From positions 62,001-126,000 of the forward strand of contig JASEET010000001.1 of the NCBI GenBank assembly GCA_030019335.1: a stretch of 64,000 bases of DNA, read 5' to 3'. Each line of letters opens with the position of its first letter. The stretch's first letter is position 1. This document shows, piece by piece, positions 47,229-57,160 of this stretch. The notes beneath the pieces were generated by a model. It had not been told where the DNA came from. It was given only the letters and a program-made list of their open reading frames with translations, and did not search any database. The stretch comes from Candidatus Bathyarchaeia archaeon (GTDB taxonomy: Archaea; Thermoproteota; Bathyarchaeia; Bathyarchaeales; Bathycorpusculaceae). Position numbers and translations under genes: made by a program.

Positions 47229-47900
47229 TTGGCTATTTCAAGGAAAGAACTGGTTAAAATGATAGATTCCACACTTGTTAAGCCTACCGCCACCAAAAGT
47301 GAAATTGAAAAATTGTGTAAAGAAGCGGTAGAGTATGATCTTGGATGCATTTGCGTTAATTCCGTTTATGTAAAGTTGGCTGCGACGCTTTTGAAAGGTT
47401 CAAACGTTAAGGCTTGTTCAACAATAGGTTTTCCTTTCGGCGTTACGTTGCCTGAAATAAAGGCTTTGGAAGCCATTAAAGCCGTGGAGGACGGCGCAAA
47501 CGAATTGGACATGGTTATTAATTTGAGCGCATTAAAATCAGGCGCCTATGAAGCTGTAAAGCGGGATATAGCGGCTGTTGTTGATGTTAAACGCTTATCA
47601 AAAGAGTTAATTGTCAAGGTCATCATTGAAACAGCTTACTTAACGAAAGATGAGAAGATAATTGCGTGTAGGCTTGCTAAAGAGGCTGGCGCAGATTTTG
47701 TGAAGACCTCAACTGGATTTTTTGGTAAAGGAGCAACAATTGAAGATGTTAGGTTGATGCGGCAGACTGTTGGCAACGACATGGGTGTTAAAGCGGCGGG
47801 TGGCATAAGAACATATGCTGATGCAATAGCCATGATTGAGGCTGGCGCAGATAGAATTGGGACAAGCACGGCAGTTGCAATAATTAAAGGGGCACCTTAA
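47229..47900 (+). CDS. deoC: deoxyribose-phosphate aldolase
   Basis: MIDSTLVKPTATKSEIEKLC, IGFPFG, VKVIIETAYLTKDE, DFVKTSTGF, KAAGGIRTYADA. Confidence 0.95.
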   Translation: MAISRKELVKMIDSTLVKPTATKSEIEKLCKEAVEYDLGCICVNSVYVKLAATLLKGSNVKACSTIGFPFGVTLPEIKALEAIKAVEDGANELDMVINLSALKSGAYEAVKRDIAAVVDVKRLSKELIVKVIIETAYLTKDEKIIACRLAKEAGADFVKTSTGFFGKGATIEDVRLMRQTVGNDMGVKAAGGIRTYADAIAMIEAGADRIGTSTAVAIIKGAP

Positions 47901-47904
47901 ACTT

Positions 47905-49869
47905 TTACATTCTTTCCGGCGCCACTATACCAATAAGGTTAAGCGTGTTCCTTAGCACTATTCTTACGGCGTCAACTAAGGCAAGTCTTGCATCGCTAAG
48001 TTCTTGCGGTTCAGCCTTTATGACTGGCAAAGCATTATAGAATGTGTTGAATTTGTCAGCTAAAGCATTGGCGAAATCAGCAATTAGGTTGGGTTTAAGA
48101 AGCTCTGCTGCTTCAACAAAGATATCTGGAAAACTCGCTAAAGCTAAGAGTATTTCACGTTCCAATTTTTCTTTTAACAGGTCGTAGGCTGGCTTCTCCG
48201 GTTTTCTCGCTGCCTTCCGTAGGATGCTGCATGCTCTTGCATGCGAATATTGGATGTATGGTGCACTATTTTTCTCGAAGTTCAACACTCTATCCCATGT
48301 GAACACGACAGGTTTTGAAGGGTCAACCTCTGTAAGAGCGTAGCGTACCGCACCAATGCCAACGAAATTTGCAATTTTCTGCTTTTCTTTTCCTGATAGT
48401 TGTGGAGAACGCTTCGCCACTTCTTCGTAAGCGCGTTTTACTGCTTCATCCATAACTTCGTCTAGGGTTATGTAGCGTCCTCTGCGGCTTGACATTTTGT
48501 AGCCTGGAAGGGTCACTAGGTTGTAGGCGAAGTGGATTAAGTTGTCAGCGTATTTGCTATAACCTAAAGCGTGCAAAGCTATCTTTAACTGCAGTTGCGC
48601 TAGAACCTGCTCCATCCCTATAACATTGACTACTTTTTCAGCCCTTTCAAATTTCCATAAAGTGTAGGCGATGTCTCGTGTCGTATAGAGCGTTGTGCCA
48701 TCAGCACGCACAAGCGTTAAGGGAGTAACTTCGTAATCTTCTCTTAAGCCGAGTTTCTCCTTTAAGTTAAGCTTTTTTACGACTTTTTCAGCGTCAAATT
48801 CTAGAATCCCACCTAAGGTGAGAACGTATGGCGTTGTCTTCAGTCTTTGAAGAATTTCAGTAACTCGGTTGCTCCATACAAAATCGCTTTCCCAATCCCA
48901 CGAATCATAGAAAACTTCTGCACGGCTCAGCGTCTCCCTAAAACCTTGTAGGCATAATTCACTAACCTCTCTTATGAACTGTTTAGCCTTTTCTTCTCCA
49001 GCTTCGTAAGCTCGGTTTAACTTGTTAACCATGTTTTCAGGGTCTTCATTCTCACGTATTTTCTCTAGAAGCTCTTCGAAAAGCTCTGGAAATTTCTCTT
49101 TTAGCTCAAAAGCCACAGACACCCAGTCATCCAATTCTCTATTGATTTTAGTGATTTCTTCCGTTGCTGAAACTGCTTTTGCAAGTTCAAGCTCCCGTTT
49201 CAAACGGTTGATTTCAACAAGGCAACTTGTGATTGTGTAGATTTTGCCGATAAAATGGTCAGGTTTTCCTTCTGTTTTTGGTTTGCCGAGTTTTTCATAT
49301 CCGTAGGCGATGACTGCCGTTTGACGGCCAACATCATCAATGTAATAGTGACGAAAAACCGTGTATCCTCTAGATTTAAGTATGCGAGCTATGGCGTCAC
49401 CTAGCATGGGGTTTCTAGCTTGTCCAATGTGTATTGGATGAAGAGGATTTACGCTCGTGTGCTCCACGATAATTTTCAAAGGTTCCTGGGTCTTAACAAA
49501 ACCATACTCAGCATCCAATTGTCTAGCTGATTCAAGGGTTAAAGCCGAAAACTTGGCAAAATCAACATGAAAATTTATGTATCCTTCCCCAGCCGCAGCA
49601 ACACGTTCAATCAAAGAAAACTTCGATTTGTCCAAGGCTTTAATTAAACGCTCAGCCAAAACAAGGGGGGTTTCACCAACTTGCTTAACAAGCTCAAAAC
49701 ACATGGAAGAAGCTAATTGCCCAAACTCTAGACTCGGCGGTCTCTCCAATGTCAGACGAGGAATATAAAACTCGGGAAAAACCTTCTTTATAGCTTCCCC
49801 TAAAACATTTTCGCATTCTAGACGAAACTCGGCGAATGGATTCTCTGAAACCATTAACATTTTCTCCAT
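47905..49869 (-). CDS. argS: arginyl-tRNA synthetase
   Basis: EHTSVNPLHPIHIGQARNPMLGDAIARIL, YKMSSRRGRYITLDEV, C-terminal anticodon-binding domain. Confidence 0.95.
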   Translation of the reverse strand: MEKMLMVSENPFAEFRLECENVLGEAIKKVFPEFYIPRLTLERPPSLEFGQLASSMCFELVKQVGETPLVLAERLIKALDKSKFSLIERVAAAGEGYINFHVDFAKFSALTLESARQLDAEYGFVKTQEPLKIIVEHTSVNPLHPIHIGQARNPMLGDAIARILKSRGYTVFRHYYIDDVGRQTAVIAYGYEKLGKPKTEGKPDHFIGKIYTITSCLVEINRLKRELELAKAVSATEEITKINRELDDWVSVAFELKEKFPELFEELLEKIRENEDPENMVNKLNRAYEAGEEKAKQFIREVSELCLQGFRETLSRAEVFYDSWDWESDFVWSNRVTEILQRLKTTPYVLTLGGILEFDAEKVVKKLNLKEKLGLREDYEVTPLTLVRADGTTLYTTRDIAYTLWKFERAEKVVNVIGMEQVLAQLQLKIALHALGYSKYADNLIHFAYNLVTLPGYKMSSRRGRYITLDEVMDEAVKRAYEEVAKRSPQLSGKEKQKIANFVGIGAVRYALTEVDPSKPVVFTWDRVLNFEKNSAPYIQYSHARACSILRKAARKPEKPAYDLLKEKLEREILLALASFPDIFVEAAELLKPNLIADFANALADKFNTFYNALPVIKAEPQELSDARLALVDAVRIVLRNTLNLIGIVAPERM

Positions 49870-50046
49870 TCTTCTGCAGATTCTCTAAACCTTTTAGAGT
49901 CGATGTCATATTTTAATCTATGAATCATCCATTTTATCTGGGTTACGGAGGTAAGCGATTATAATAGAACAATTTAGGCTTCCAACAGTTAAAGTAGCCA
50001 CAAAGCAAAATAATTTGTTCCCTTTTAAGGGAGAAGGAGTTCTGGG

Positions 50047-50907
50047 ATGGTTATGAAGCCGAAAATAATCTTCTCAGAGAAATGCCTAGAGTACGGGTCT
50101 TGGCATATAGAGAGCCCAGAAAGGGTTAGGAGCGCCCATAAAATCCTAAAGGATAGAGAATACGAATTCTTAACGCCTGAAACAGCCTCAGAAGAGGACT
50201 TGCTCAAAGTCCACGATGCTGAATATATCCGAAGGCTCAAAGAAGGCTTAGTAGAGGATGCCGACACCCCAGCATACGAAAACATCTACGAGTACGCAAG
50301 ACTTGCAGCTGGAGGAGCCATCCTAGCAGCCAAAGCCAAAGGATTCTCTCTTATGAGACCTCCAGGTCATCACGCTGGAAAAAGGGGCATAACCCTAGGC
50401 GTAAGCACTAAAGGATTCTGCTACCTAAACAACATAGCAATAGCCGTAAAATATCTGGACAAACCAACTTTGATTCTGGACATTGACGGACATCATGGAA
50501 ATGGAACACAAGAAATCTTCTTGAGAGACGAAAAAGTAACGTACGTTTCATTGCATAGATATCCCCATTACCCTGGCACGGGCTACACTTCTGAGGCTAA
50601 TTGCCTAAACTTTCCTTTAAGGGCTAATTGTGGAGATGAGATATACTTGAAAACTCTTGACGAAGCCTTAAGCAGAGTTGACACGAGTAAGTTTGAAGTT
50701 GTCGCGGTTTCAGCTGGATTTGACACTCATGCTGGAGACCTAGCCTCCCTCGGTTTGACTGGGAAAAGCTACAGAGAAATAGGAAAAAGAATAGCATCAC
50801 TGAATAAGCCTACATTCTTCATTTTAGAAGGAGGCTATTCAGGCGAAAACATCGGAAAAGATATAGACGAACTGCTAAAGGGCTTTGCACGCACGCTCTC
50901 TGATTAG
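50047..50907 (+). CDS. histone deacetylase superfamily protein (second paralogue)
   Basis: RPPGHHAGKRG, TKGFCYLNNIAIAVKYL, LILDIDGHHGNGTQEIF, VSAGFDTHAGD. Confidence 0.92.
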   Translation: MVMKPKIIFSEKCLEYGSWHIESPERVRSAHKILKDREYEFLTPETASEEDLLKVHDAEYIRRLKEGLVEDADTPAYENIYEYARLAAGGAILAAKAKGFSLMRPPGHHAGKRGITLGVSTKGFCYLNNIAIAVKYLDKPTLILDIDGHHGNGTQEIFLRDEKVTYVSLHRYPHYPGTGYTSEANCLNFPLRANCGDEIYLKTLDEALSRVDTSKFEVVAVSAGFDTHAGDLASLGLTGKSYREIGKRIASLNKPTFFILEGGYSGENIGKDIDELLKGFARTLSD

Positions 50908-51072
50908 ATGCAAAATAATCAGACCTCAAACAGCATCCAAGTCATTGAAACGGTAAAAAACGTAGGGGGAGGGGTAGGTGAAAACGATAGGGGGTATCAT
51001 ATTGAACTGTTTGCTCGGCAAGCCCAGATTTTGAAAAGGAGACTGAAAAAGACACTCAAACCTGAGGGTTAA
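50908..51072 (+). CDS. candidate 54-aa small protein
   Basis: ATG abuts the HDAC stop codon; MQNNQTSNSIQVIETVKNVGGGVGENDRGYHIELFARQAQILKRRLKKTLKPEG; not in ORF track. Confidence 0.3.
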   Translation: MQNNQTSNSIQVIETVKNVGGGVGENDRGYHIELFARQAQILKRRLKKTLKPEG

Positions 51073-51397
51073 TTGCCTAAAAAGCTTAAAAAAACGTTTG
51101 AAATGACAAATAATCCATAAGAATTGCGGAAAACCTGCAGCAACCCGGATTTAACTTTCAACTATTCAATAGCGAAAAATATGTTTTAAACAACTCCAAA
51201 CCCCAAATGATAAAGATCTAGCAAAGGTAAGAGAAGCATTCATCAAACATAACCATGCATCCATGCCACGTTCACGCTAAAAGTCATGCTTCATTCACAT
51301 CTACTTCAAACCCAAAAACGTCTGGCGCAAACACTGTCAATCAACAAGCTTCCGTCCACATAAAAATTATAATAGGTAAACACGATAAAGACAATGG

Positions 51398-51739
51398 ATG
51401 ATGAATATGGCGTTTAGAGTACTCTTTCTTGCCCATACACCTGATGCAGAGCCAAAGAAGCACAAGTGCATGATTGAAACGTCCAAGTACAAACTCTTTG
51501 TGGTGCTGGTAAAGAATCAATATCAAGCAGTTGAAGCGTGTAAAAAGCTCGTCAAAGAAGAAGACATTCACTCAATCCTCCTCTGCCCAGGATTTACACA
51601 TCGAAATGTTGCAGAGATAGTGGAAGCGGTTGGGGAGAACGTTGCTGTCGCGGTAGCTAGAGGTGACGGTCCGAGTAACAGAGTTTCAATGGAAGTAAGG
51701 AAAAGGGAAGGCTGGTTTTCAGAAAAAGGAAAAGAGTAA
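51398..51739 (+). CDS. DUF6506-like hypothetical protein
   Basis: 113-aa ORF with CPGFTHRNVAEIVEAVGENVAVAVARGDGPSN; family name from memory. Confidence 0.65.
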   Translation: MMNMAFRVLFLAHTPDAEPKKHKCMIETSKYKLFVVLVKNQYQAVEACKKLVKEEDIHSILLCPGFTHRNVAEIVEAVGENVAVAVARGDGPSNRVSMEVRKREGWFSEKGKE

Positions 51740-51904
51740 GCTTTCTTATTTTTCTTCATAGGCTCTCTAAGAGAAAAGTGGCGAGCCCAAGTAGATTCAA
51801 ATTCCCGTTTAAATTCCCCGCATTAAGTGTTCTTGCACAGGTACCTTAGATGATAACCATTTCGGTTTGCAGTTTATTTCATGTTGACACTGAGTGTTCT
51901 CTCT

Positions 51905-52417
51905 CTACATGCTAATTCTGTACGCCGCGTGTATGGATAATATAAATGAAATCATAGACAGTAATGGCAAAAGAAAGAATGCGTAAGGAAGAGTTATACT
52001 CGTCATGCCAGATAACCCAAATCTTGCTATGTCTGCGGCGTATGTTAAGAGGTTAGCTAATGCAATAGACTTAAGCGGATCTGGCATGGCTTCTAACGGA
52101 TAGAAAATGGAGCTTATGAAAGTTAGTGGTGGCAAAATGGAGTTGAATATTATGTTTAAGGTTTGATCAGTTTTGACATAAGCTGAAATTAAGAGGGAGA
52201 GCGACCCAAAGAAAAGAGAAGCAAAGATTAATGAGAAGAAAACGTAAAGAACGCCTATAGGTGTGAGTCTTAGCCCGATCAGCAAAGGCGAAGCTACTAA
52301 AACGACTAGAAATGAACCGAAAAGTCCCTGCAGTATAACCGATAAGATTTTACTAGAAAAATATTCATGCCGCTTAAACGGACCTGCAAGTATCTGCTCC
52401 AACATCCCCATTCTCAA
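51905..52417 (-). pseudogene. ABC-2 type transporter permease C-terminal fragment
   Basis: RMGMLEQILAGPFKRHEYFSSKIL and several TM segments; lacks the N-terminal half and has no ATPase gene nearby. Confidence 0.65.
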
Positions 52418-52571
52418 ATTATCAATCTAGTGATTAGAAGAACGGACGTATATCTTTGCGAGAACATCTTGGGCTATAATGGTTGTCAACTGTAGACTTG
52501 CTATTAGCAACTGTTTCTTTGCTCCTTGGCAAAAAGAAATAACAAAAAATACTTAAAAGACAGAATTGAGA

Positions 52572-52650
52572 TGGCGGGCCCGCTGGGATTTGAACCCAGG
52601 ATCTCCGGCTCCGCAGGCCAGCGTCCTAATCCATACTAGACCACGGGCCC
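52572..52650 (-). tRNA. tRNA-Arg (anticodon GCG), encoded CCA
   Basis: Reverse strand GGGCCCG-TG-GTCT-AGTATGGATTA-GGAC-G-CTGGC-CTGCGGA-GCCGG-AGATC-CTGGG-TTCAAAT-CCCAG-CGGGCCC-G-CCA. Confidence 0.95.
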
Positions 52651-52686
52651 ACAAGAACAAATCTAGACATTGTCATAAAAGGGTTT

Positions 52687-53535
52687 TTAACGCTGTACCG
52701 CTTGTTTGACGACTGACTCGATTTCCTTCCACGACGCCATTCTCTTTATGACAGGCTCACCATTTATGCAAACGCCTCTAGACATTCCATATTCTTCAAT
52801 TATCTTTCTGTCATCTGTGTTAACTGCGTTAACCACAGCGTCATACCTCTTCACGTTTCGCTTGATTCTGTCAACCATCCATCCCGACCATGGACATTGA
52901 CTGCCAAAAAATACATCTATCACCACTTTATCGCCTTCTTCGATTACCTTAGTCTTTGGATAAAGTAATGAAGGCTGTTCATCAGCACCTAAGTTCAAGT
53001 GGAGCAGCACACGGCTTCCGTCACGACCAACCTCTTTAAATCCAAATTTTTTGAAGAAACCCACAGGCATATAGGGAAAGAACCCGAACCACTTATCACC
53101 TTCATAAGCCAACACGCTAGCACCACCGTAAGCTTTGGCATTTTCAATAAACCTTTCCAAAAGCCCCTTCCCAACGCCACCATGCCAAAATTTTGGCAAA
53201 ACCCAAACACAATCGATGAAAAGCGATTTCTCTCCTTTCACAGGTTCTGGAGCAAACTCGATGGGCACATATTCTATCAAGCCTTTCGGAACATTACCGC
53301 GCACAACTAATTCTCTAATCTTCGCATTCTTAGCTCCAAAAGAACGCAAAACCTCTTCGCTTTTTTCAAGGGCAACAGATACTTGAAGCCCCTTACGCAT
53401 CATAGTTCTCAGCCATTCTTTTCTGGCATCCATAGCGGGTTTCATTGCTTCTCGCCATTTCGGCGGCATCCACGGATCTAGGCAAAGCACTGCAACATAA
53501 TCGAGTTCTTCAGATGATACTTCACGAATTCGCAT
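52687..53535 (-). CDS. GNAT N-acetyltransferase fused to a YoaP-like thioredoxin-fold domain
   Basis: GNAT motif (VWVLPKFWHGGVGKGLLERFIENAK) followed by DVFFGSQCPWSGWMVDRIKRNVKRYD. Confidence 0.8.
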   Translation of the reverse strand: MRIREVSSEELDYVAVLCLDPWMPPKWREAMKPAMDARKEWLRTMMRKGLQVSVALEKSEEVLRSFGAKNAKIRELVVRGNVPKGLIEYVPIEFAPEPVKGEKSLFIDCVWVLPKFWHGGVGKGLLERFIENAKAYGGASVLAYEGDKWFGFFPYMPVGFFKKFGFKEVGRDGSRVLLHLNLGADEQPSLLYPKTKVIEEGDKVVIDVFFGSQCPWSGWMVDRIKRNVKRYDAVVNAVNTDDRKIIEEYGMSRGVCINGEPVIKRMASWKEIESVVKQAVQR

Positions 53536-53552
53536 AGACTCGTTCTTCCAGC

Positions 53553-55160
53553 TTAATTATGGCCCTTTAATGCTCGGTTTAGTGCATTTATACCGTTTTG
53601 TTTTCCCATCGCAAGCATGTATGATCCCAGTCTTGGACCATGTGGCACGCCTATGAGAATCTTGTATAAGATTTTGAAGAATCTTGCTGGTTTTAAACCG
53701 TGGTTTTTGGCTGAGTTGAATATGGCGTTTTGTATTTTTTCAGCTTCGTCTTCAACCCTCAACACTTCGATTAATTCTTTTACTGCTTCTTTTTCGTCCG
53801 TTGTCAGGCTTATTGTTGTTTCTTTTATTTCCTCAAAATCTCTTATCCAATTGAACGCGTATTCGATTCTCTTCTTCAGGTTTTCATCAAGCGTTTGACC
53901 CTTCTGCAAATACCCGTAACTTCGAAGTTTTTCGGTTACGAACTCTTCTTCACGCCCTTTAGGCACCATTTTAGCCAAGAAAGTTAGCAGATTGTATGGC
54001 ACATGAATGCTTGGCTTTGCAGGAGGCTTCAACGCCCAACAATATGTATATAAGCCTTGAAGCTTAGTCCGTTCTTTCTCGTCTCTTACTAATTTCTTTT
54101 CAAAGTATATATCTTCCAAATGGTCGAATTCGTTCATGTAAAACGGTATGTCTGTGACGTCTAATGTGCGTGTTCCGACAAACCTTTTCAACATAAGCAA
54201 GAGTAAAGACTGTGGTGAGCCGTAGCGGAACCAGACTTGCGGAGTCAAAACATTTCCTACGGAACTGGAAATTTTTCTTCCAGTTTTATCAAGAAACATT
54301 TCGTAGCGTGCGTGCATGGGCGGTTCATAACCTAAGACTTCCCGACAAATTCTGTCATTTATCCTCACAGAATCCTCTATGTCTTTCCCGTAAGCTTCAA
54401 ACCTTATGTCAAGAGCTTTCCATCTAGCCGCAAATTCACCCTTCCAACTGAGTTTGCCTTCGCCTTTAGTGATGTCTGCTTCCCCTTTGTAGCCGCAGCC
54501 TTCTATCCAACGTCCTTTTATTTCCATGCCTTCGCAGACATACAAGACTTTGTTTTCTTTTGGCAAGAATTCAGTGGCTTTTGTGGTGTATATGCGCCCG
54601 CAGTTTTTGCATACTGGAAAGTAAGGTAAGACCTCCACATAACGCTCTTGTCCAACTTCTTTTTTGACTATTTCTCCAACCCTCTTCGCGTTAAGAAGCA
54701 ACGTTCTAATTTCCTCGTTTAATAATCCCGTTTCATAGGCTTCTTTGCCAGACAGGTACTTGTATTCTATTCTACACCTATCCAAAGATTCCAAGAGCAA
54801 CAAACTCATGTGCACACCATAGCTTTGATGGCAACCAAAGGGGTCTGGAATAGCAGTCACTGGAAAACCCAAGTACTTGCCGAGAGATTTTGGCAGTCCA
54901 GCAGGGACTTTCCGTAAACCGTCCATGTCGTCACAGAAGGCAATCAACTCTGAATTATAGTCTTGCCCTCGAAGAGCTAAAGTAACAGCATAAGAACGAG
55001 CAGCATCACCTAAATTGCCAACATGAGGAAGCCCAGAAGCCCCAAGCCCCATCTCCGTTCTAATCAGGTCTAAGCTTCTGCCCAGCTTCCGCTCTCTTTC
55101 AATTATTCTTGCAGCCATTTTGTCGTACCATGTGCCGCGTCCAATTATTTTCTCGCTCAT
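53553..55160 (-). CDS. lysS: lysyl-tRNA synthetase, class I
   Basis: GASGLPHVGNLGDAARSYAVTLAL and KISSSVGNVLTPQVWFRYG signatures. Confidence 0.93.
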   Translation of the reverse strand: MSEKIIGRGTWYDKMAARIIERERKLGRSLDLIRTEMGLGASGLPHVGNLGDAARSYAVTLALRGQDYNSELIAFCDDMDGLRKVPAGLPKSLGKYLGFPVTAIPDPFGCHQSYGVHMSLLLLESLDRCRIEYKYLSGKEAYETGLLNEEIRTLLLNAKRVGEIVKKEVGQERYVEVLPYFPVCKNCGRIYTTKATEFLPKENKVLYVCEGMEIKGRWIEGCGYKGEADITKGEGKLSWKGEFAARWKALDIRFEAYGKDIEDSVRINDRICREVLGYEPPMHARYEMFLDKTGRKISSSVGNVLTPQVWFRYGSPQSLLLLMLKRFVGTRTLDVTDIPFYMNEFDHLEDIYFEKKLVRDEKERTKLQGLYTYCWALKPPAKPSIHVPYNLLTFLAKMVPKGREEEFVTEKLRSYGYLQKGQTLDENLKKRIEYAFNWIRDFEEIKETTISLTTDEKEAVKELIEVLRVEDEAEKIQNAIFNSAKNHGLKPARFFKILYKILIGVPHGPRLGSYMLAMGKQNGINALNRALKGHN

Positions 55161-55236
55161 GTTACGTCTTATCCTCTAATAGCATAAACTAAACTGCAAA
55201 TAAAAAATGTTTCAGAAAAATGGGTTGGATGTAAGG

Positions 55237-55578
55237 TTATTTTCTTTTTAAAGCTGCTGTTATGGCTAAGGCTCCTAGTACAAGCAGTATTATTGCCAAC
55301 GAATAGAGCCAGAGCGCGCGTGTTGAGAAGAACCATGCTCCGCCTATCGCTATCAGTATTAGACCCAACGCAAACGTACTGAAGGGGCCGCGTTCGTATT
55401 TCTGCGGATTTGACGCTCTAAGTCCAGCCAGAACTATTGTCCAGCCACCATACAATGCAATAATCAGTGGAGGAACAAGTTGCCAATCGAGTCCGAGCGG
55501 CACAAGAATTATGCATACTACCAAGATTACTAGAAAAACGCCTATGGATAACAGTCCACGTTTTTCGCCTTCAGCCAT
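55237..55578 (-). CDS. small multi-TM membrane protein
   Basis: 113 aa, several hydrophobic helices; same strand as the SPFH cassette. Confidence 0.65.
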   Translation of the reverse strand: MAEGEKRGLLSIGVFLVILVVCIILVPLGLDWQLVPPLIIALYGGWTIVLAGLRASNPQKYERGPFSTFALGLILIAIGGAWFFSTRALWLYSLAIILLVLGALAITAALKRK

Positions 55579-55590
55579 TTTAGACTCGCC

Positions 55591-56559
55591 TTACTGGATT
55601 TTTTCTCCACATTCAGGACAGAACTTTGAGGTTGAAGGAACCGATTTTCCGCATTTTGGACATTTGGTTGTTTCAGCGGCTGGTGGAGTAAGTTGTGTTC
55701 CACATTCTGCGCAGAACTTTGACGTAGCTGGGACTTTTGCAGCACACTTTGGACAAATCACTAGGGCAGCGGCTGGTGCTTGCGCCGGACCTGTAGGCGT
55801 CATCACTTGCGGTATAAGCACCATTCCTGTTCCTAGGCCAGCTCCAGGCGATTTTCCAAGCTCTTCAGCAGCCTTCTTCACGGTCTCCATTCGCAACACT
55901 TCTTCCGGTGTAGTCCTTCCTGTTCTAAGCCAGAAGAGACGCTCACGGTATTCGGGTGTCGTGTCTATTCCTTCAAAGCGCAGGTCTGTTAATTCTAAAC
56001 CTATCCGCTTAAAGTAGTCTAAAATGGTGTTTTTCACAACCATGGATGTTTCATCAAGCCTAGTGAAAACAGTTAGCAAATCGTAATGCGAAAGCTCATC
56101 AATCACTTTTTCATTTAAGAAACCACGCAAGTAATCATTCACATCGCTGGTCATGTAGGCTTTTTGCCCACCAACAACTTCGTTCACAAACAGTTGTGGA
56201 TTTTCAACTTTAAACCAGAAAGAACCATGCACCTGCAAAGGCGCGAGCTCTGTGGTTTGGGCTCGCGTACCGTACTTTCCAGCAAAAACTTTTGTCGAAA
56301 CAAAGATTACTGCAGCTTTGAACGGTTTTTCCTTGAACCCTGCAATTCTTGATAATAATCCAGTTAGCAAAGGCAGATTCAGCGTTGTTAACGTGTGTCT
56401 TCCCGCTCCAAAAACGTCATAAGCTTTGCCGTCTCTAAAGAACGCTGCAACCTCATATTCGTGCACGATTAGCTGAGCGCCCCATGTGATTTCTTCATCC
56501 GGATACTTCCAAATAATGTCTTCCGGTCCCGGGTTTTTCCATTCTATGACTTGCGGCAT
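55591..56559 (-). CDS. SPFH-domain protein with C-terminal double zinc ribbon (YdjI / virion-core-protein-like)
   Basis: VIEWKNPGPEDIIWKYPDEEITWGAQLIVHEYEVAAFFRDGKAYDVFGAGRHTLTTLNLPLL; CPKCAAKVPATSKFCAECG and CPKCGKSVPSTSKFCPECG. Confidence 0.85.
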   Translation of the reverse strand: MPQVIEWKNPGPEDIIWKYPDEEITWGAQLIVHEYEVAAFFRDGKAYDVFGAGRHTLTTLNLPLLTGLLSRIAGFKEKPFKAAVIFVSTKVFAGKYGTRAQTTELAPLQVHGSFWFKVENPQLFVNEVVGGQKAYMTSDVNDYLRGFLNEKVIDELSHYDLLTVFTRLDETSMVVKNTILDYFKRIGLELTDLRFEGIDTTPEYRERLFWLRTGRTTPEEVLRMETVKKAAEELGKSPGAGLGTGMVLIPQVMTPTGPAQAPAAALVICPKCAAKVPATSKFCAECGTQLTPPAAETTKCPKCGKSVPSTSKFCPECGEKIQ

Positions 56560-56560
56560 T

Positions 56561-57115
56561 TCAACTCACTCCTAATATTACCTCGCCTCTCTTATCAAAA
56601 GTTTCCTCAAAAGCCTCCAACGTTTCAACCAAATGTTGTATATGCTCTTTCGCTTTATCAAATTCTTGTTTAATGACCTCTGTTTTAAACGTTTTAACTT
56701 CGCTGACTATCTTTTCAACACCATCAATCAACTTATTGTCAAAATCTATCATCCTATCAAGACTTGCCTCTTCAACCTTCACCACGTTAAAGAAGCCAGC
56801 ATACCCATAAGAAGCGTGATCGATCTTTGCTGCCACACGGTCAAATTTTGCAACAAGGCGGTCCATACCCGTTAGAACTTCAAACAAACGGCGGTCAGAC
56901 AATCTCTGAAAAACAGCTCTAAGGTCGTTCTTGGCTTCAGCCAACCTTCGGTATAAATGGTTTCTGATAAGCCTGTTAGACTCTCTTCGCAGCTCTTTCT
57001 CTTTGTAACCGCGGAATCCTGGAACTTCTGCAAGAATTCTTTCAGAAAGGCGCATCTGCTTTTTCGCCTTTTCATAAAAATCCTTTTTCTCACTCAAAAT
57101 TTTCTTTCTCCACAC
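56561..57115 (-). CDS. conserved coiled-coil protein linked to the SPFH protein
   Basis: GFRGYKEKELRRESNRLIRNHLYRRL and ASYGYAGFFNVVKVEEASLDRMIDFD. Confidence 0.75.
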   Translation of the reverse strand: MWRKKILSEKKDFYEKAKKQMRLSERILAEVPGFRGYKEKELRRESNRLIRNHLYRRLAEAKNDLRAVFQRLSDRRLFEVLTGMDRLVAKFDRVAAKIDHASYGYAGFFNVVKVEEASLDRMIDFDNKLIDGVEKIVSEVKTFKTEVIKQEFDKAKEHIQHLVETLEAFEETFDKRGEVILGVS

Positions 57116-57160
57116 ATCTTTTAATTATATAAATGCATGATTGTCGCATTTAAATTTTCG

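Noticed and set aside
55511-56017. 168-aa plus-strand ORF overlapping the SPFH gene
   Set aside because: Antisense shadow ORF; its repeated Cys/His/Gln phrases mirror the zinc-ribbon coding repeats on the other strand.
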